A stretch of DNA of 19,704 nucleotides from Candidatus Hodarchaeota archaeon (GTDB lineage Archaea; Asgardarchaeota; Heimdallarchaeia; Hodarchaeales; Hodarchaeaceae). The first letter of the stretch is position 1. Every line of letters starts with the position of its first letter. Shown here in pieces: positions 7,936 through 14,919 of this stretch. The DNA is taken from assembly GCA_016840285.1 (NCBI GenBank), contig JAEOSR010000101.1, forward strand, positions 1-19,704. The letters are read 5' to 3'. Under the pieces are notes generated by a model that saw nothing but the letters and a program-made list of their open reading frames with translations, searched no databases and was not told the DNA's origin. The position numbers and the translations under genes were made by a program.

Positions 7936-8613
7936 TCACCTATTCTTTGTTAGGATTTCCTTAATCTGTCGTAATTCATCAAGTACTTCCTTCTGAAGAA
8001 CAATATCTCCGATTGCTTCCTCATATTGAGCGGGGTGTTCAACCTCGGTCGTGGTCGTATATTGTCCTCGGAATCTTCTCAATTCACTCAAAACATCATC
8101 CCGTACTTCTCTAAAATTTTTAATCCCTTCAATTTTTTCTTCAGGTCCAGTTTGTTGACCAGATTTTCCAGCTGTTTCTATTTCACAGGTACCAATACCA
8201 AATAGACGATCATAAATACCATATCGTGACGACACATTCGTAATGGTTCGGAATGGGACATGTTTTATGGTTTTGTTTATAATTCCCTTCTTAACAATAA
8301 CTTCAGTGTCTTCAAGGATGTATTCAATATTTCGGACGTAAAAGATGGCTAGGATAGCTGCAAGAAGCATCAAGATCACACTGATAAGTAAATACCAAGA
8401 TATTAGATCCTGGCTATAATTTGTCAACCATTTCCCAAAACCGTCACCAGAGGGTTCATTATCTAAATTAACAAAAAACAGAATTATTCCTCCAAAACCG
8501 AGAATAATTGCAGTAATACCACTAAAGGTAGTTATAATATACAGGAAAAGTTTATTCCTGAAAGCAGAGACGGGATAGAATGGTTTCCCTTTTTGAATTG
8601 TATTTATATGCAT
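7936..8613 (-). CDS. Membrane-anchored bacterial-type PH-domain protein (bPH2), copy 2
   Basis: 225 residues; ATG is preceded by TAGGTGTAT. It has the same architecture as copy 1: K-P-F-Y-P-V start, two membrane helices (about 22-50 and 69-92), a bPH2 domain (about 95-180) and the C-terminal helix E-L-R-Q-I-K-E-I-L. The segment F-R-T-I-T-N-V-S-S-R-Y-G-I-Y-D-R is identical to copy 1. It lacks the poly-proline linker. It lies 11 bases after copy 3 and 8 bases before the preferred start of copy 1, so one transcript is expected. Three such proteins in a row suggest a hetero-oligomer in the membrane rather than simple redundancy; this is inference. Confidence 0.8.
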   Translation of the reverse strand: MHINTIQKGKPFYPVSAFRNKLFLYIITTFSGITAIILGFGGIILFFVNLDNEPSGDGFGKWLTNYSQDLISWYLLISVILMLLAAILAIFYVRNIEYILEDTEVIVKKGIINKTIKHVPFRTITNVSSRYGIYDRLFGIGTCEIETAGKSGQQTGPEEKIEGIKNFREVRDDVLSELRRFRGQYTTTTEVEHPAQYEEAIGDIVLQKEVLDELRQIKEILTKNR

Positions 8614-8624
8614 TTTTTATACAC

Positions 8625-9293
8625 CTATATCTTTTTATTTTTCAATAATCGTTTAATCTCTCTCAACTCATTGATCATCTCCCTCTGAACTGTGGAGATT
8701 TCTGTTTCGTCTTTAACAGGAACTTTACTTTCTGAGACACCCCTATAATAGATTCGAAGTTGTCTTAGGATATAATCACGGATTTCATGATATAATGGTA
8801 AGCCTTCTAATTTTTCCTCAGGACCAGTTGCTCCACCCTTGCCAGCAGTTTGAACATTAACGCAACCAATACCTAAAATCCGATCCAAGGGTCCCGCAGT
8901 TGTTGAAATATTGGTGACAGTGCGATAAGGACAATATTTGACTGTTTTATTGATCAATCCTTTCTTAACAATAACCTCATTCCCATGCACAATAAACTCC
9001 ATTCTATTTACGTACAAGGGTAACAGAATTACTGAAGGAAGTATAGTAGTAATACTTAGGGCCCAATAAATTATTGTAAATACGATATTGAAGTTCTCTG
9101 GTTTAGGTTCATCTGCGACGAACTGTATAAACCACCCGAGTAAAATAAATCCTACACTCACACAAACCCAAATTATGAATACTGTGAGATAATATTTCCA
9201 TAGAAGAGCTCGTGTTGGATAGATTCGTCGCATTTCAGGAGTTGGATATGTTCCTTCTCCTTTCTCAGGTCTTATAATTGTTACTTTAGCCAT
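8625..9293 (-). CDS. Membrane-anchored bacterial-type PH-domain protein (bPH2), copy 3 (divergent)
   Basis: 222 residues from ATG 9293, chosen because AAGGTGA lies 8-9 bases upstream; a GTG at 9305 that overlaps the Tfx stop is the alternative. Layout: a cytosolic-looking polar start, R-I-Y-P-T-R, two membrane helices (about 35-58 and 71-95), a bPH2 domain (about 97-185) with Y-R-T-V-T-N-I and D-R-I-L-G-I-G, and a final helix E-L-R-E-I-K-R-L-L. It is the most diverged of the three and the first after the regulator, so the array probably grew from duplication of the two downstream members. The shared E-L-R-x-I-K-x-x-L tail in all three is a likely assembly motif. Confidence 0.8.
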   Translation of the reverse strand: MAKVTIIRPEKGEGTYPTPEMRRIYPTRALLWKYYLTVFIIWVCVSVGFILLGWFIQFVADEPKPENFNIVFTIIYWALSITTILPSVILLPLYVNRMEFIVHGNEVIVKKGLINKTVKYCPYRTVTNISTTAGPLDRILGIGCVNVQTAGKGGATGPEEKLEGLPLYHEIRDYILRQLRIYYRGVSESKVPVKDETEISTVQREMINELREIKRLLKNKKI

Positions 9294-9301
9294 TTCTCTT
9301 T

Positions 9302-9763
9302 TCACCTTTTCTGTATTACTTTAACAACAATTTCAAACTGTTCAAGCAGAGGTAATTGTTGTTCTTTTGATGACAAGTTAATCCCACGTTCACGGCAAAT
9401 CAAATCAATTATTTCTTGATTACGTTTTTGGCACTCATTAGTTAAACACTCATGTTTCCACCAGACAATAATTCCTTTTTCCACAGTAAAGATAAGGTAA
9501 ACTATCGTATTGTGTTGCCAGTCAAATCCAGTCATTACGCCGGCGTCAGCAGGGATATTAGCTAAATCAGGATCTAGCCGAAGACTATTAGCAATTCTCT
9601 TCAGTTCTTTCTCAAGTTTCTTCCTAATCACTGACTTGGTCTTTCGAATATAGCTCGGCTGCTTATTGAGCTTTTCAGCTATCTGTTGCGCATTAAACCC
9701 TTCATTGACAAGATTGAAAATGTCTAACTCATTTTCCGTCAGGATATAATCCTTTTTTTCCAT
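9302..9763 (-). CDS. Tfx-family DNA-binding transcription regulator
   Basis: 153 residues from ATG 9763; an in-frame TTG at 9775 would add four. The N-terminal part is a helix-turn-helix: L-T-E-N-E-L-D-I-F-N-L-V-N-E-G, then Q-Q-I-A-E-K-L-N-K-Q-P-S-Y-I-R-K-T. The rest matches the archaeal Tfx family, including A-N-S-L-R-L-D and the stretch D-A-G-V-M-T-G-F-D-W-Q-H-N-T-I-V-Y. Tfx of Methanothermobacter binds near the molybdenum formylmethanofuran dehydrogenase operon; no such genes are here, so that role should not be carried over. It is the first gene of the PH-domain operon (8 bases to the next preferred start). Its own promoter carries a repeated GTTAC element that it may bind. Confidence 0.85.
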   Translation of the reverse strand: MEKKDYILTENELDIFNLVNEGFNAQQIAEKLNKQPSYIRKTKSVIRKKLEKELKRIANSLRLDPDLANIPADAGVMTGFDWQHNTIVYLIFTVEKGIIVWWKHECLTNECQKRNQEIIDLICRERGINLSSKEQQLPLLEQFEIVVKVIQKR

Positions 9764-9779
9764 TGCAGGGCTCAACTCT

Positions 9780-9830
9780 GTTACTAGCTTTGAGTGTAAA
9801 CGTTACCGACTCTGAGTAACATGTTACTAG
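9780..9830 (-). promoter_or_regulatory. Candidate operator array of the Tfx-PH operon
   Basis: Three GTTAC half-sites start at 9780, 9802 and 9823, spaced 22 and 21 bases, about two helical turns. The second is part of GTAAACGTTAC (9796-9806) and the third of the perfect palindrome GTAACATGTTAC (9816-9827). The palindrome falls on the start site predicted from the TATA box at 9837, where a bound protein would block transcription. Autorepression by the adjacent Tfx protein is the natural guess. Confidence 0.5.
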
Positions 9831-9835
9831 TTTTT

Positions 9836-9847
9836 GTTTATAAAACC
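9836..9847 (-). promoter_or_regulatory. TATA box of the Tfx-PH operon
   Basis: The - strand reads GGTTTTATAAAC, a good archaeal TATA element. It predicts a start near 9815 and a leader of about 50 bases before the ATG at 9763. Confidence 0.55.
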
Positions 9848-10007
9848 TTTTATTGAGGAAAGAAATTGATCGCATAAGCATCAGTTTAAATCAAAAACCA
9901 ATATCATTTACTTAGAAATGACTGAGTTCGATACTTTACTGTGAATCTAATAAAAAATAATTCAATATTCCTTAATGTGAGCTAAAATTTCAAGAAGGTT
10001 GTTTATA

Positions 10008-11033
10008 ATGGGAGAACAAACCGAAATTACTGAACCATCTAATTTATTCAACAAAGATGGATCATTGATGCAACGTGGTTGGTCAAAAAAACCGATACAA
10101 AACTATAATAAAGAAAATATTGGCAAGAGATGGACACGTATCAAAGAATGGGATCATTTCTCAATTTTAAACAAACAATTTGGATTACAACTTACTATTG
10201 GAGACATTGGGTATCTCACCCAAATGAGTTATGTTTGGCTTGATTTCGAAAATCAAAGGCGTTTTGATAAGGGGACATTTAAATTTCTCACCAAGTCAAA
10301 AATTTTGCCACACAGTTCTCTAGAAGATTGTCATATTGAGTTTCCGACAAAGAAATTTCAAGCAACAATCTCAAAACAAAAAGAAAAACGAGTACTCACA
10401 ATTAGTGACCCTCTATTCCAAAGAAAAGGAATAAAAGGGACTATTACTCTTACTGATGATCCTAACATGGATAATACTGTTGTGGTTACTGGGTATGAAG
10501 ACGATCCAAGATTATTCTATTACAATCATAAGATAAATTATATGCCTGCAGAGGGAACAATCGAAATTGGCGATAAAACATATACGTTTTACTCCGACTC
10601 ATCATTTGGGTTAATGGATTGGGGACGTGGAATTTGGCCTTATAGAACTCATTGGTTGTGGGGTTCTGCTTGCGGACTCGTTGATAACACACCCGTGGCC
10701 TTCAATATCGGTTATGGTTTTGGAGATTTATCTACACATACCGAAAATATCGTTTTTTTTGATGGTAAAGCCCATAAAATCGATGAAGTTACCTTTCATC
10801 ACGAGAATCGGGATCCTACCAAGCCTTGGACTTTTACAAGCAATGATGATAGATTTAACATGATTCTGAAACCATTAATTCCGCATCGAGAAAAGTTAAA
10901 CTTTGGATTAATTTCGCTAAATTCGTCCTTATTTCATGGTTTATATTCTGGTGACATAGTGTTGGATACGGGAGAAAAAATTCACATAGAGGAGATGCTA
11001 GGTCACGCTGAGGATATATACTGGCGTTGGTAA
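10008..11033 (+). CDS. DUF2804 family protein
   Basis: 341 residues from ATG 10008, chosen because AGAAGG lies 9 bases upstream; a TTG at 9999 is the alternative. I recognise the DUF2804 pattern. An N-terminal I-T-E-P-x-x-L-F-x-x-D-G-S-L-x-x-R-G-W-S-K-K-P is followed by N-Y-N-K-E-N-I and R-I-K-E-W-D-H-F. Next come F-G-L-Q-L-T-I-G-D-I-G-Y and W-x-D-F-E. A central D-W-G-R-G-I-W-P-Y-R-T-H-W-L-W-G-S-A leads to a C-terminal W-R-W. The family is thought to be a beta-rich fold related to lipocalin-like AttH proteins, without a proven function. There is no signal peptide or membrane helix, so it is probably cytoplasmic. It is divergent from the Tfx gene across 244 bases and converges on the small membrane gene after 5 bases. 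Confidence 0.8.
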   Translation: MGEQTEITEPSNLFNKDGSLMQRGWSKKPIQNYNKENIGKRWTRIKEWDHFSILNKQFGLQLTIGDIGYLTQMSYVWLDFENQRRFDKGTFKFLTKSKILPHSSLEDCHIEFPTKKFQATISKQKEKRVLTISDPLFQRKGIKGTITLTDDPNMDNTVVVTGYEDDPRLFYYNHKINYMPAEGTIEIGDKTYTFYSDSSFGLMDWGRGIWPYRTHWLWGSACGLVDNTPVAFNIGYGFGDLSTHTENIVFFDGKAHKIDEVTFHHENRDPTKPWTFTSNDDRFNMILKPLIPHREKLNFGLISLNSSLFHGLYSGDIVLDTGEKIHIEEMLGHAEDIYWRW

Positions 11034-11038
11034 TTCAA

Positions 11039-11311
11039 TCATTTTCTATGCCTCCAATAGACTGTAATTACGACAATTAAAAATCCTACTAAGAAATAAA
11101 TCCCTAGTGCTCCTAAGACAATCCAACTTTCAAGACCTTGGCCAGAAGCAAGATTAAGTTCATAAAATTCTCTTCCAGAAATAAATTGTAAATCTGTTGT
11201 CCCCACAACTATATATGACGAAAGTAATAAAACAGTTAAAATATCCAATAAAATTACTAAACTTACCTCACCCTTGGATACGAAAGCTAAAGGTGGAAAA
11301 ATTTCACTCAT
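11039..11311 (-). CDS. Small two-helix membrane protein, unknown function
   Basis: 90 residues, not recognised. Two clear hydrophobic helices lie at about 15-37 and 63-85, joined by a polar loop of about 25 residues. The C-terminus W-R-H-R-K is basic and should stay in the cytoplasm, which by the positive-inside rule puts the loop outside and both ends inside. ATG at 11311 has only a distant GGAG upstream. It sits tail-to-tail with the DUF2804 gene. The coding call rests on the hydrophobic pattern, the ATG and the lack of a competing frame. Confidence 0.55.
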   Translation of the reverse strand: MSEIFPPLAFVSKGEVSLVILLDILTVLLLSSYIVVGTTDLQFISGREFYELNLASGQGLESWIVLGALGIYFLVGFLIVVITVYWRHRK

Positions 11312-11634
11312 TTACTTCTAAAATCTCCACAAGATGTATGAAGCATTCATTATTCGAAAGTTCTTAAGCCTCTATAAATCAACAACCGTTTAATCAAGAG
11401 TCCAGATTTTTAAAGCCAGAGATTGGGGCATATCCTTTCCAGTTTGAGGAAAGATCTCGATGATTGAAAACAACATCAGCCTATTAGTCTTTGAATCTCT
11501 GACAATTAACCATTATTCATGCCTTCGGATTCTTAACTTTGGTTAGAGAAAATCTTGACATCCCCAACATTCAAATATTATACTAGGAGGGATCTGTTCT
11601 TTTTAATTGAGAAAAAAAAGATTAGATCAGGATT
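11312..11634. other. Intergenic region with a small hairpin
   Basis: No gene is seen. The notable element is a stem at 11435-11440/11448-11453 (CTTTCC/GGAAAG, 7-base loop) that extends by two pairs past a bulged C. It lies upstream of the small membrane gene. A T-run terminator of the transporter gene sits at 11612. Confidence 0.35.
11612..11619 (-). terminator. T-run terminator after the GPH transporter gene
   Basis: Eight Ts on the - strand, 15-16 bases after the transporter stop at 11635. An A/T-rich inverted repeat (CTTTTTAATTGAGAAAAAAAAG on the + strand) surrounds it. Confidence 0.5.
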
Positions 11635-13074
11635 TTAAAGTCCAAGTTCTTCTAATTTTTCTTTATTTGCCGCTACAACTTCAGGTGTTATGTCATACCA
11701 CTTCCAGAATATCAATATCGTAATTAACACAAAAACTGCGGGTATAATAGCAGCTAGTAGACGGATGCCAATTAACGCGAGCTCTGGAGTGGCACTAAGT
11801 GATTCTAATTCAGCATAGCTTGTCGCTCCTTCAATAAATCCAGTCAATGTGTGAATTATTGCAAAAGCTACTGCTTGAATAGATGTACTCAGTCGGATGA
11901 AAAAAGCGGTCCATCCATAATACAATGCTGCTTCACGTTTCTCAGTTCTGACAGCTAAATCATCGAGGACATCTCCCATTAATGGCGGATCCATGTACCA
12001 CTGGCCACCAAGGCCTATCCCCCAAATTAAAAGTGCAAACATAAAGAATACAAATCCATTGACTAGAAAAATGGGTAAAAAAGTAACTACCATTATAAAT
12101 CCAGCAATGATACTCATTTTTTTATTGTCATTTACTTTCTGACAGAAAAAATTCCAAAAAGGAATAGATATTACTGCTCCTATAAGCATCATTGCCATAA
12201 GGATTCCTAAAGTTTCAATATCTCCCCGAATTACGAAAGTAATCATATACGGAGCAGATGCCGAAATAAAAACAGCTGCGGCTTGATAACCAAAGAAATA
12301 TGTTGTTTTCGCCATAAAACGCCTATCTGTGACCACCCTCTTTGTTGTTTTCAAGAAAGGTTCTCTTTCAATTCGCTCGGCTTTCGCTCTGAACTCCTGA
12401 AATCGAGACCTCATTACTGAGTTCTCAAACATTCCAGGTACCATTCCAAAAAACAAAATTATTCCAATTCCAACTAACATCCATGCAGAAACTCTATAAG
12501 ATTCAGGAACACCTTCAGTTATAAATAGAGGTGCAACAATTGATCCAGCAACAATTCCCATTAATCCAAGTAATGTTCCTAAACTAGTTGCCGTTCTACG
12601 TTCATCTAAGCCTCTAAATTTGTCAGGGAATAACGCTGTAGCATTAACATTCCATAAGGTAAAGAGAGTATCATACAAACATACAGAAATCAAAGCCCAA
12701 GCAAAAATTAACCACTGATCTGAAATTGGATCCCAATTTAAGGGAACTAGAAATATAGCCAAATATGTGAATAACCAAGGAATCGCCCCAAGGAATACCC
12801 AAGGAAATCGTTTTCCCCATCTTTTTTCCCAGGGCATGTTGAGATGTTCCATTATGAACCCAGTAAGAGGATCGTTTAGTGCATTCCAAAGTGAAAAAAT
12901 AATGAAAGCTATTCCAACTAATAACACATCTAATCCTATTTCCACCTCATAGAAGAAGAATACTAAGAGACCGAATGGACCCGTTATCCATTGGGAAAAA
13001 AATTGATTAAATCCATAAGAAGTCATTATTAACTTAGAATTTTCATATTCTTCCTTTTCTGCTGGTCTAACCAT
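11635..13074 (-). CDS. GPH-family (MelB-like) major facilitator transporter
   Basis: 479 residues with about 12 membrane helices, the normal size for glycoside-pentoside-hexuronide cation symporters. Family motifs visible: N64-A-L-N67-D68-P69-L-T-G in helix 2 and W-G-K-R-F-P-W-V in the following cytoplasmic loop. In melibiose permease the helix-2 pattern is D-A-I-N-D-P, with both Asp residues binding the coupling cation. Here the first is Asn, so cation use may differ. Archaeal members are often near peptidases or amidohydrolases, and the next - strand genes upstream encode a deacylase and an oxidoreductase. The substrate may thus be an acylated amino compound rather than a sugar; this is inference. 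ATG has GGGTG upstream. It is divergent from a small winged-HTH gene that may control it. Confidence 0.85.
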   Translation of the reverse strand: MVRPAEKEEYENSKLIMTSYGFNQFFSQWITGPFGLLVFFFYEVEIGLDVLLVGIAFIIFSLWNALNDPLTGFIMEHLNMPWEKRWGKRFPWVFLGAIPWLFTYLAIFLVPLNWDPISDQWLIFAWALISVCLYDTLFTLWNVNATALFPDKFRGLDERRTATSLGTLLGLMGIVAGSIVAPLFITEGVPESYRVSAWMLVGIGIILFFGMVPGMFENSVMRSRFQEFRAKAERIEREPFLKTTKRVVTDRRFMAKTTYFFGYQAAAVFISASAPYMITFVIRGDIETLGILMAMMLIGAVISIPFWNFFCQKVNDNKKMSIIAGFIMVVTFLPIFLVNGFVFFMFALLIWGIGLGGQWYMDPPLMGDVLDDLAVRTEKREAALYYGWTAFFIRLSTSIQAVAFAIIHTLTGFIEGATSYAELESLSATPELALIGIRLLAAIIPAVFVLITILIFWKWYDITPEVVAANKEKLEELGL

Positions 13075-13137
13075 CTTAAATGCACCCTATATTTGTGTTT
13101 TCATGTAATTTATTGGTTTTTCAAAAATTATTAGAAA

Positions 13138-13150
13138 ATATTATATATTT
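13138..13150 (-). promoter_or_regulatory. TATA box of the GPH transporter
   Basis: On the - strand an AAAATATATAATA element lies about 70 bases before the ATG and predicts a start near 13119. Confidence 0.45.
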
Positions 13151-13163
13151 TTTGTATTCTATG

Positions 13164-13187
13164 TGGGAGCCTTAGCTTATTCTCCCA
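13164..13187. promoter_or_regulatory. 24-bp dyad between transporter and HTH gene, candidate operator
   Basis: TGGGAG (13164-13169) and CTCCCA (13182-13187) are symmetric about a central AGCT (13174-13177). The dyad lies just upstream of the transporter TATA box in the region shared with the divergent winged-HTH gene. It fits a dimeric regulator, perhaps an activator given its position. Confidence 0.45.
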
Positions 13188-13353
13188 ACAAAAATCATCC
13201 ATGGGTTCATTCGGAACATCTATCCTTTCTTTTCCTTAAAGATTTCGATGATTTCTGACAATTTTAGTGAAAAAATGTCATTTTCGAACATCTTCTAATT
13301 ATTAGTACTATTGCTAGGTTGTAGTTAATCAAGAGACCCAGTAGGTAGATGTT

Positions 13354-13650
13354 ATGTCTAGCAACCAGATGTTGAATACCATTGAAGGAAGAGAATATCC
13401 TTCTACAAAATTGACTACTTCAAGAGAAAAGGCACGACCAGCCATTGTCCATGAAATAGATCGCAAAATTCTGAAAATCGTACAAGCAGAAGGGCCATTA
13501 ACAAGAAGTAGGTTACGCACAATCACTGGAATTCCACGATCAACCTTGTATGATAGCTTATGGCGATTAATCGTAAAAGGTTATGTGAAAAACTTTTCAG
13601 AGGATCGGAAACACAGAGGCCGCCCTCGATCGTACTTCGCTGCTGTTTAA
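13354..13650 (+). CDS. Small winged helix-turn-helix regulator
   Basis: 98 residues. The N-terminal 30 are polar and probably disordered. From H-E-I-D-R-K-I-L-K-I-V-Q-A-E-G (about 31-45) there is a winged HTH: L-T-R-S-R-L-R-T-I-T-G-I-P-R-S-T-L-Y-D is the HTH with the recognition helix near 56-66, and H-R-G-R-P-R-S-Y-F is the basic wing. It has no effector domain, so it may respond through dimerisation or a partner. AGGTAG lies before the ATG. The gene is divergent from the GPH transporter, with a dyad in between, and is the likely local regulator. The exact family (MarR, TrmB or other) cannot be settled by eye. Confidence 0.75.
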   Translation: MSSNQMLNTIEGREYPSTKLTTSREKARPAIVHEIDRKILKIVQAEGPLTRSRLRTITGIPRSTLYDSLWRLIVKGYVKNFSEDRKHRGRPRSYFAAV

Positions 13651-13653
13651 TAG

Positions 13654-13699
13654 GAAATAGGTGAGATGATTTTTGGTATTATCTCCTCCTAGCTATTTC
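13654..13699. terminator. Imperfect hairpin between convergent genes
   Basis: GAAATAG (13654-13660) and CTATTTC (13693-13699) can pair, with a weaker inner match GAGAT/ATCTC. It separates the convergent HTH gene and the Ldh2-family gene and overlaps the latter's stop. Shared termination is possible but not certain, since no long T-run follows. Confidence 0.3.
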
Positions 13700-14871
13700 T
13701 TAAACAATTCAATTGGATAAGGCTTTCTTCCTACAGATTTTACCATTTCATCAAAATTCAAGCCAATGTGAGCTGCAGCTCGTTTTAACATGTCAATTTG
13801 CCCTTGGTTGTAAGGGATACCTTCTTTCTTAGTATATTCACAAGCTTTATTTGCTCGGTCTCCTGGCCATCTTGAAGCAGAACCAAAGTACTTCAATTCA
13901 TAATTATCCATTAGATCCCTCACTCGAATTTGTGCCTCCTCTTTTGTGAAATAAAAATCAATTACTTGGGCCTGAAAAGCAAGAGAAATCCTTCTATTAG
14001 GGCCTGTGGAATTTTCATCAACCTTTTCAATTGCACCACCACCGATCGAGTGATCCACTTCAATCATTCTTAAGAGTACATCCCCTTTGTAACCAGAATG
14101 TGTGGATCCAAGTGGGAAAATACTCCCCTTGAAATATGTCTTTTCATCTTTTACACCTATAAGCTCCTTAGGATTCAAAGATGATTTGTAATTCTCATCA
14201 GCAAGATATTCAGGGATATTTATCATTTCTCCTGTTTTCAAAGCTTTCAAAAAATAACTGACTGCTAGTTTTGTCAACGCCATATCTACAGTAAGAAGGC
14301 CTTCTTTATGAGGAATTGAGATAGCTAAGGGATTAGTACCCATTCTGACTTCTCTTCCTGCGCCTTTCGTATAATCCAATCCTTCTGGATCATCACCCAT
14401 TGGTTTAACAATCGCTGCAGTTGTGCAAGTGACAGTTCCTTCTAAATCACCCTCTTCAGCAATTTTTGAACTCCATACACCAGCAGCCCCAAAGTGATTA
14501 GCATTGTTTACAATCACTTTAGCTATCCCCTGTTTTCTAGCTAAGTTTTTTACTAAATCTACAGCCATTGAAGAGGAAATATGACCAGGAGCTCCTTTGG
14601 CATCGAGTACTGCGATTGTAGGATATTTTTGGGGTAATAACGTTGGCCTTGCTTGAGGAAATACTGTAGAATAAAGTGCTGATCTCGTCACTGCCTCTTC
14701 TAAACCGAGTCCCCCAGCCATTCCATGTGAAAAAATACCCCTCTTATCAGCTTCGAGTAATGCATAAGTTGTGGCTTTTGCAGCCTCTTCCGGATATCCA
14801 CTTTGTATTAATGCCTCAATGGCAAATTTTTGTATATCATCAACCTTGAAATGTTCACGGGATTGCTTCAA
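13693..14871 (-). CDS. Ldh2-family NAD(P)-dependent oxidoreductase (malate/lactate dehydrogenase type)
   Basis: 392 residues; the family is usually 330-360, so this one is somewhat long. Motifs: S48-H49-G50, N-A-N-H126-F-G-A-A-G (the His serves in catalysis in the family), G-T-N-P-L-A, V-D-M-A-L-T and H-S-G-Y-K-G-D-V-L (compare H-K-G-Y-G-L). The family reduces 2-oxo acids or cyclic imines with NAD(P)H; members include malate, sulfolactate and ureidoglycolate dehydrogenases and piperideine-2-carboxylate reductase. The start is a TTG at 14871 with GAGGTAGG at good spacing and no competing ATG. It follows the deacylase gene by 48 bases on the same strand. A D-amino acid released by the deacylase could be oxidised to an oxo acid or imine handled by this enzyme; this is inference. 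Confidence 0.8.
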   Translation of the reverse strand: MKQSREHFKVDDIQKFAIEALIQSGYPEEAAKATTYALLEADKRGIFSHGMAGGLGLEEAVTRSALYSTVFPQARPTLLPQKYPTIAVLDAKGAPGHISSSMAVDLVKNLARKQGIAKVIVNNANHFGAAGVWSSKIAEEGDLEGTVTCTTAAIVKPMGDDPEGLDYTKGAGREVRMGTNPLAISIPHKEGLLTVDMALTKLAVSYFLKALKTGEMINIPEYLADENYKSSLNPKELIGVKDEKTYFKGSIFPLGSTHSGYKGDVLLRMIEVDHSIGGGAIEKVDENSTGPNRRISLAFQAQVIDFYFTKEEAQIRVRDLMDNYELKYFGSASRWPGDRANKACEYTKKEGIPYNQGQIDMLKRAAAHIGLNFDEMVKSVGRKPYPIELFKK

Positions 14872-14919
14872 AATATCCTACCTCATCATTAGGTCATGGG
14901 AGTCAAAGCACACCTTCTC

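Noticed and set aside
9302..9763. Assigning a methanogenesis role to the Tfx protein
   Set aside because: Tfx of Methanothermobacter is linked to formylmethanofuran dehydrogenase, but no methanogenesis gene is present here and the family is broad.
13329..13526. - strand open frame opposite the winged-HTH gene
   Set aside because: The + strand frame has a clear HTH and basic wing and a ribosome site; the opposite frame has neither.
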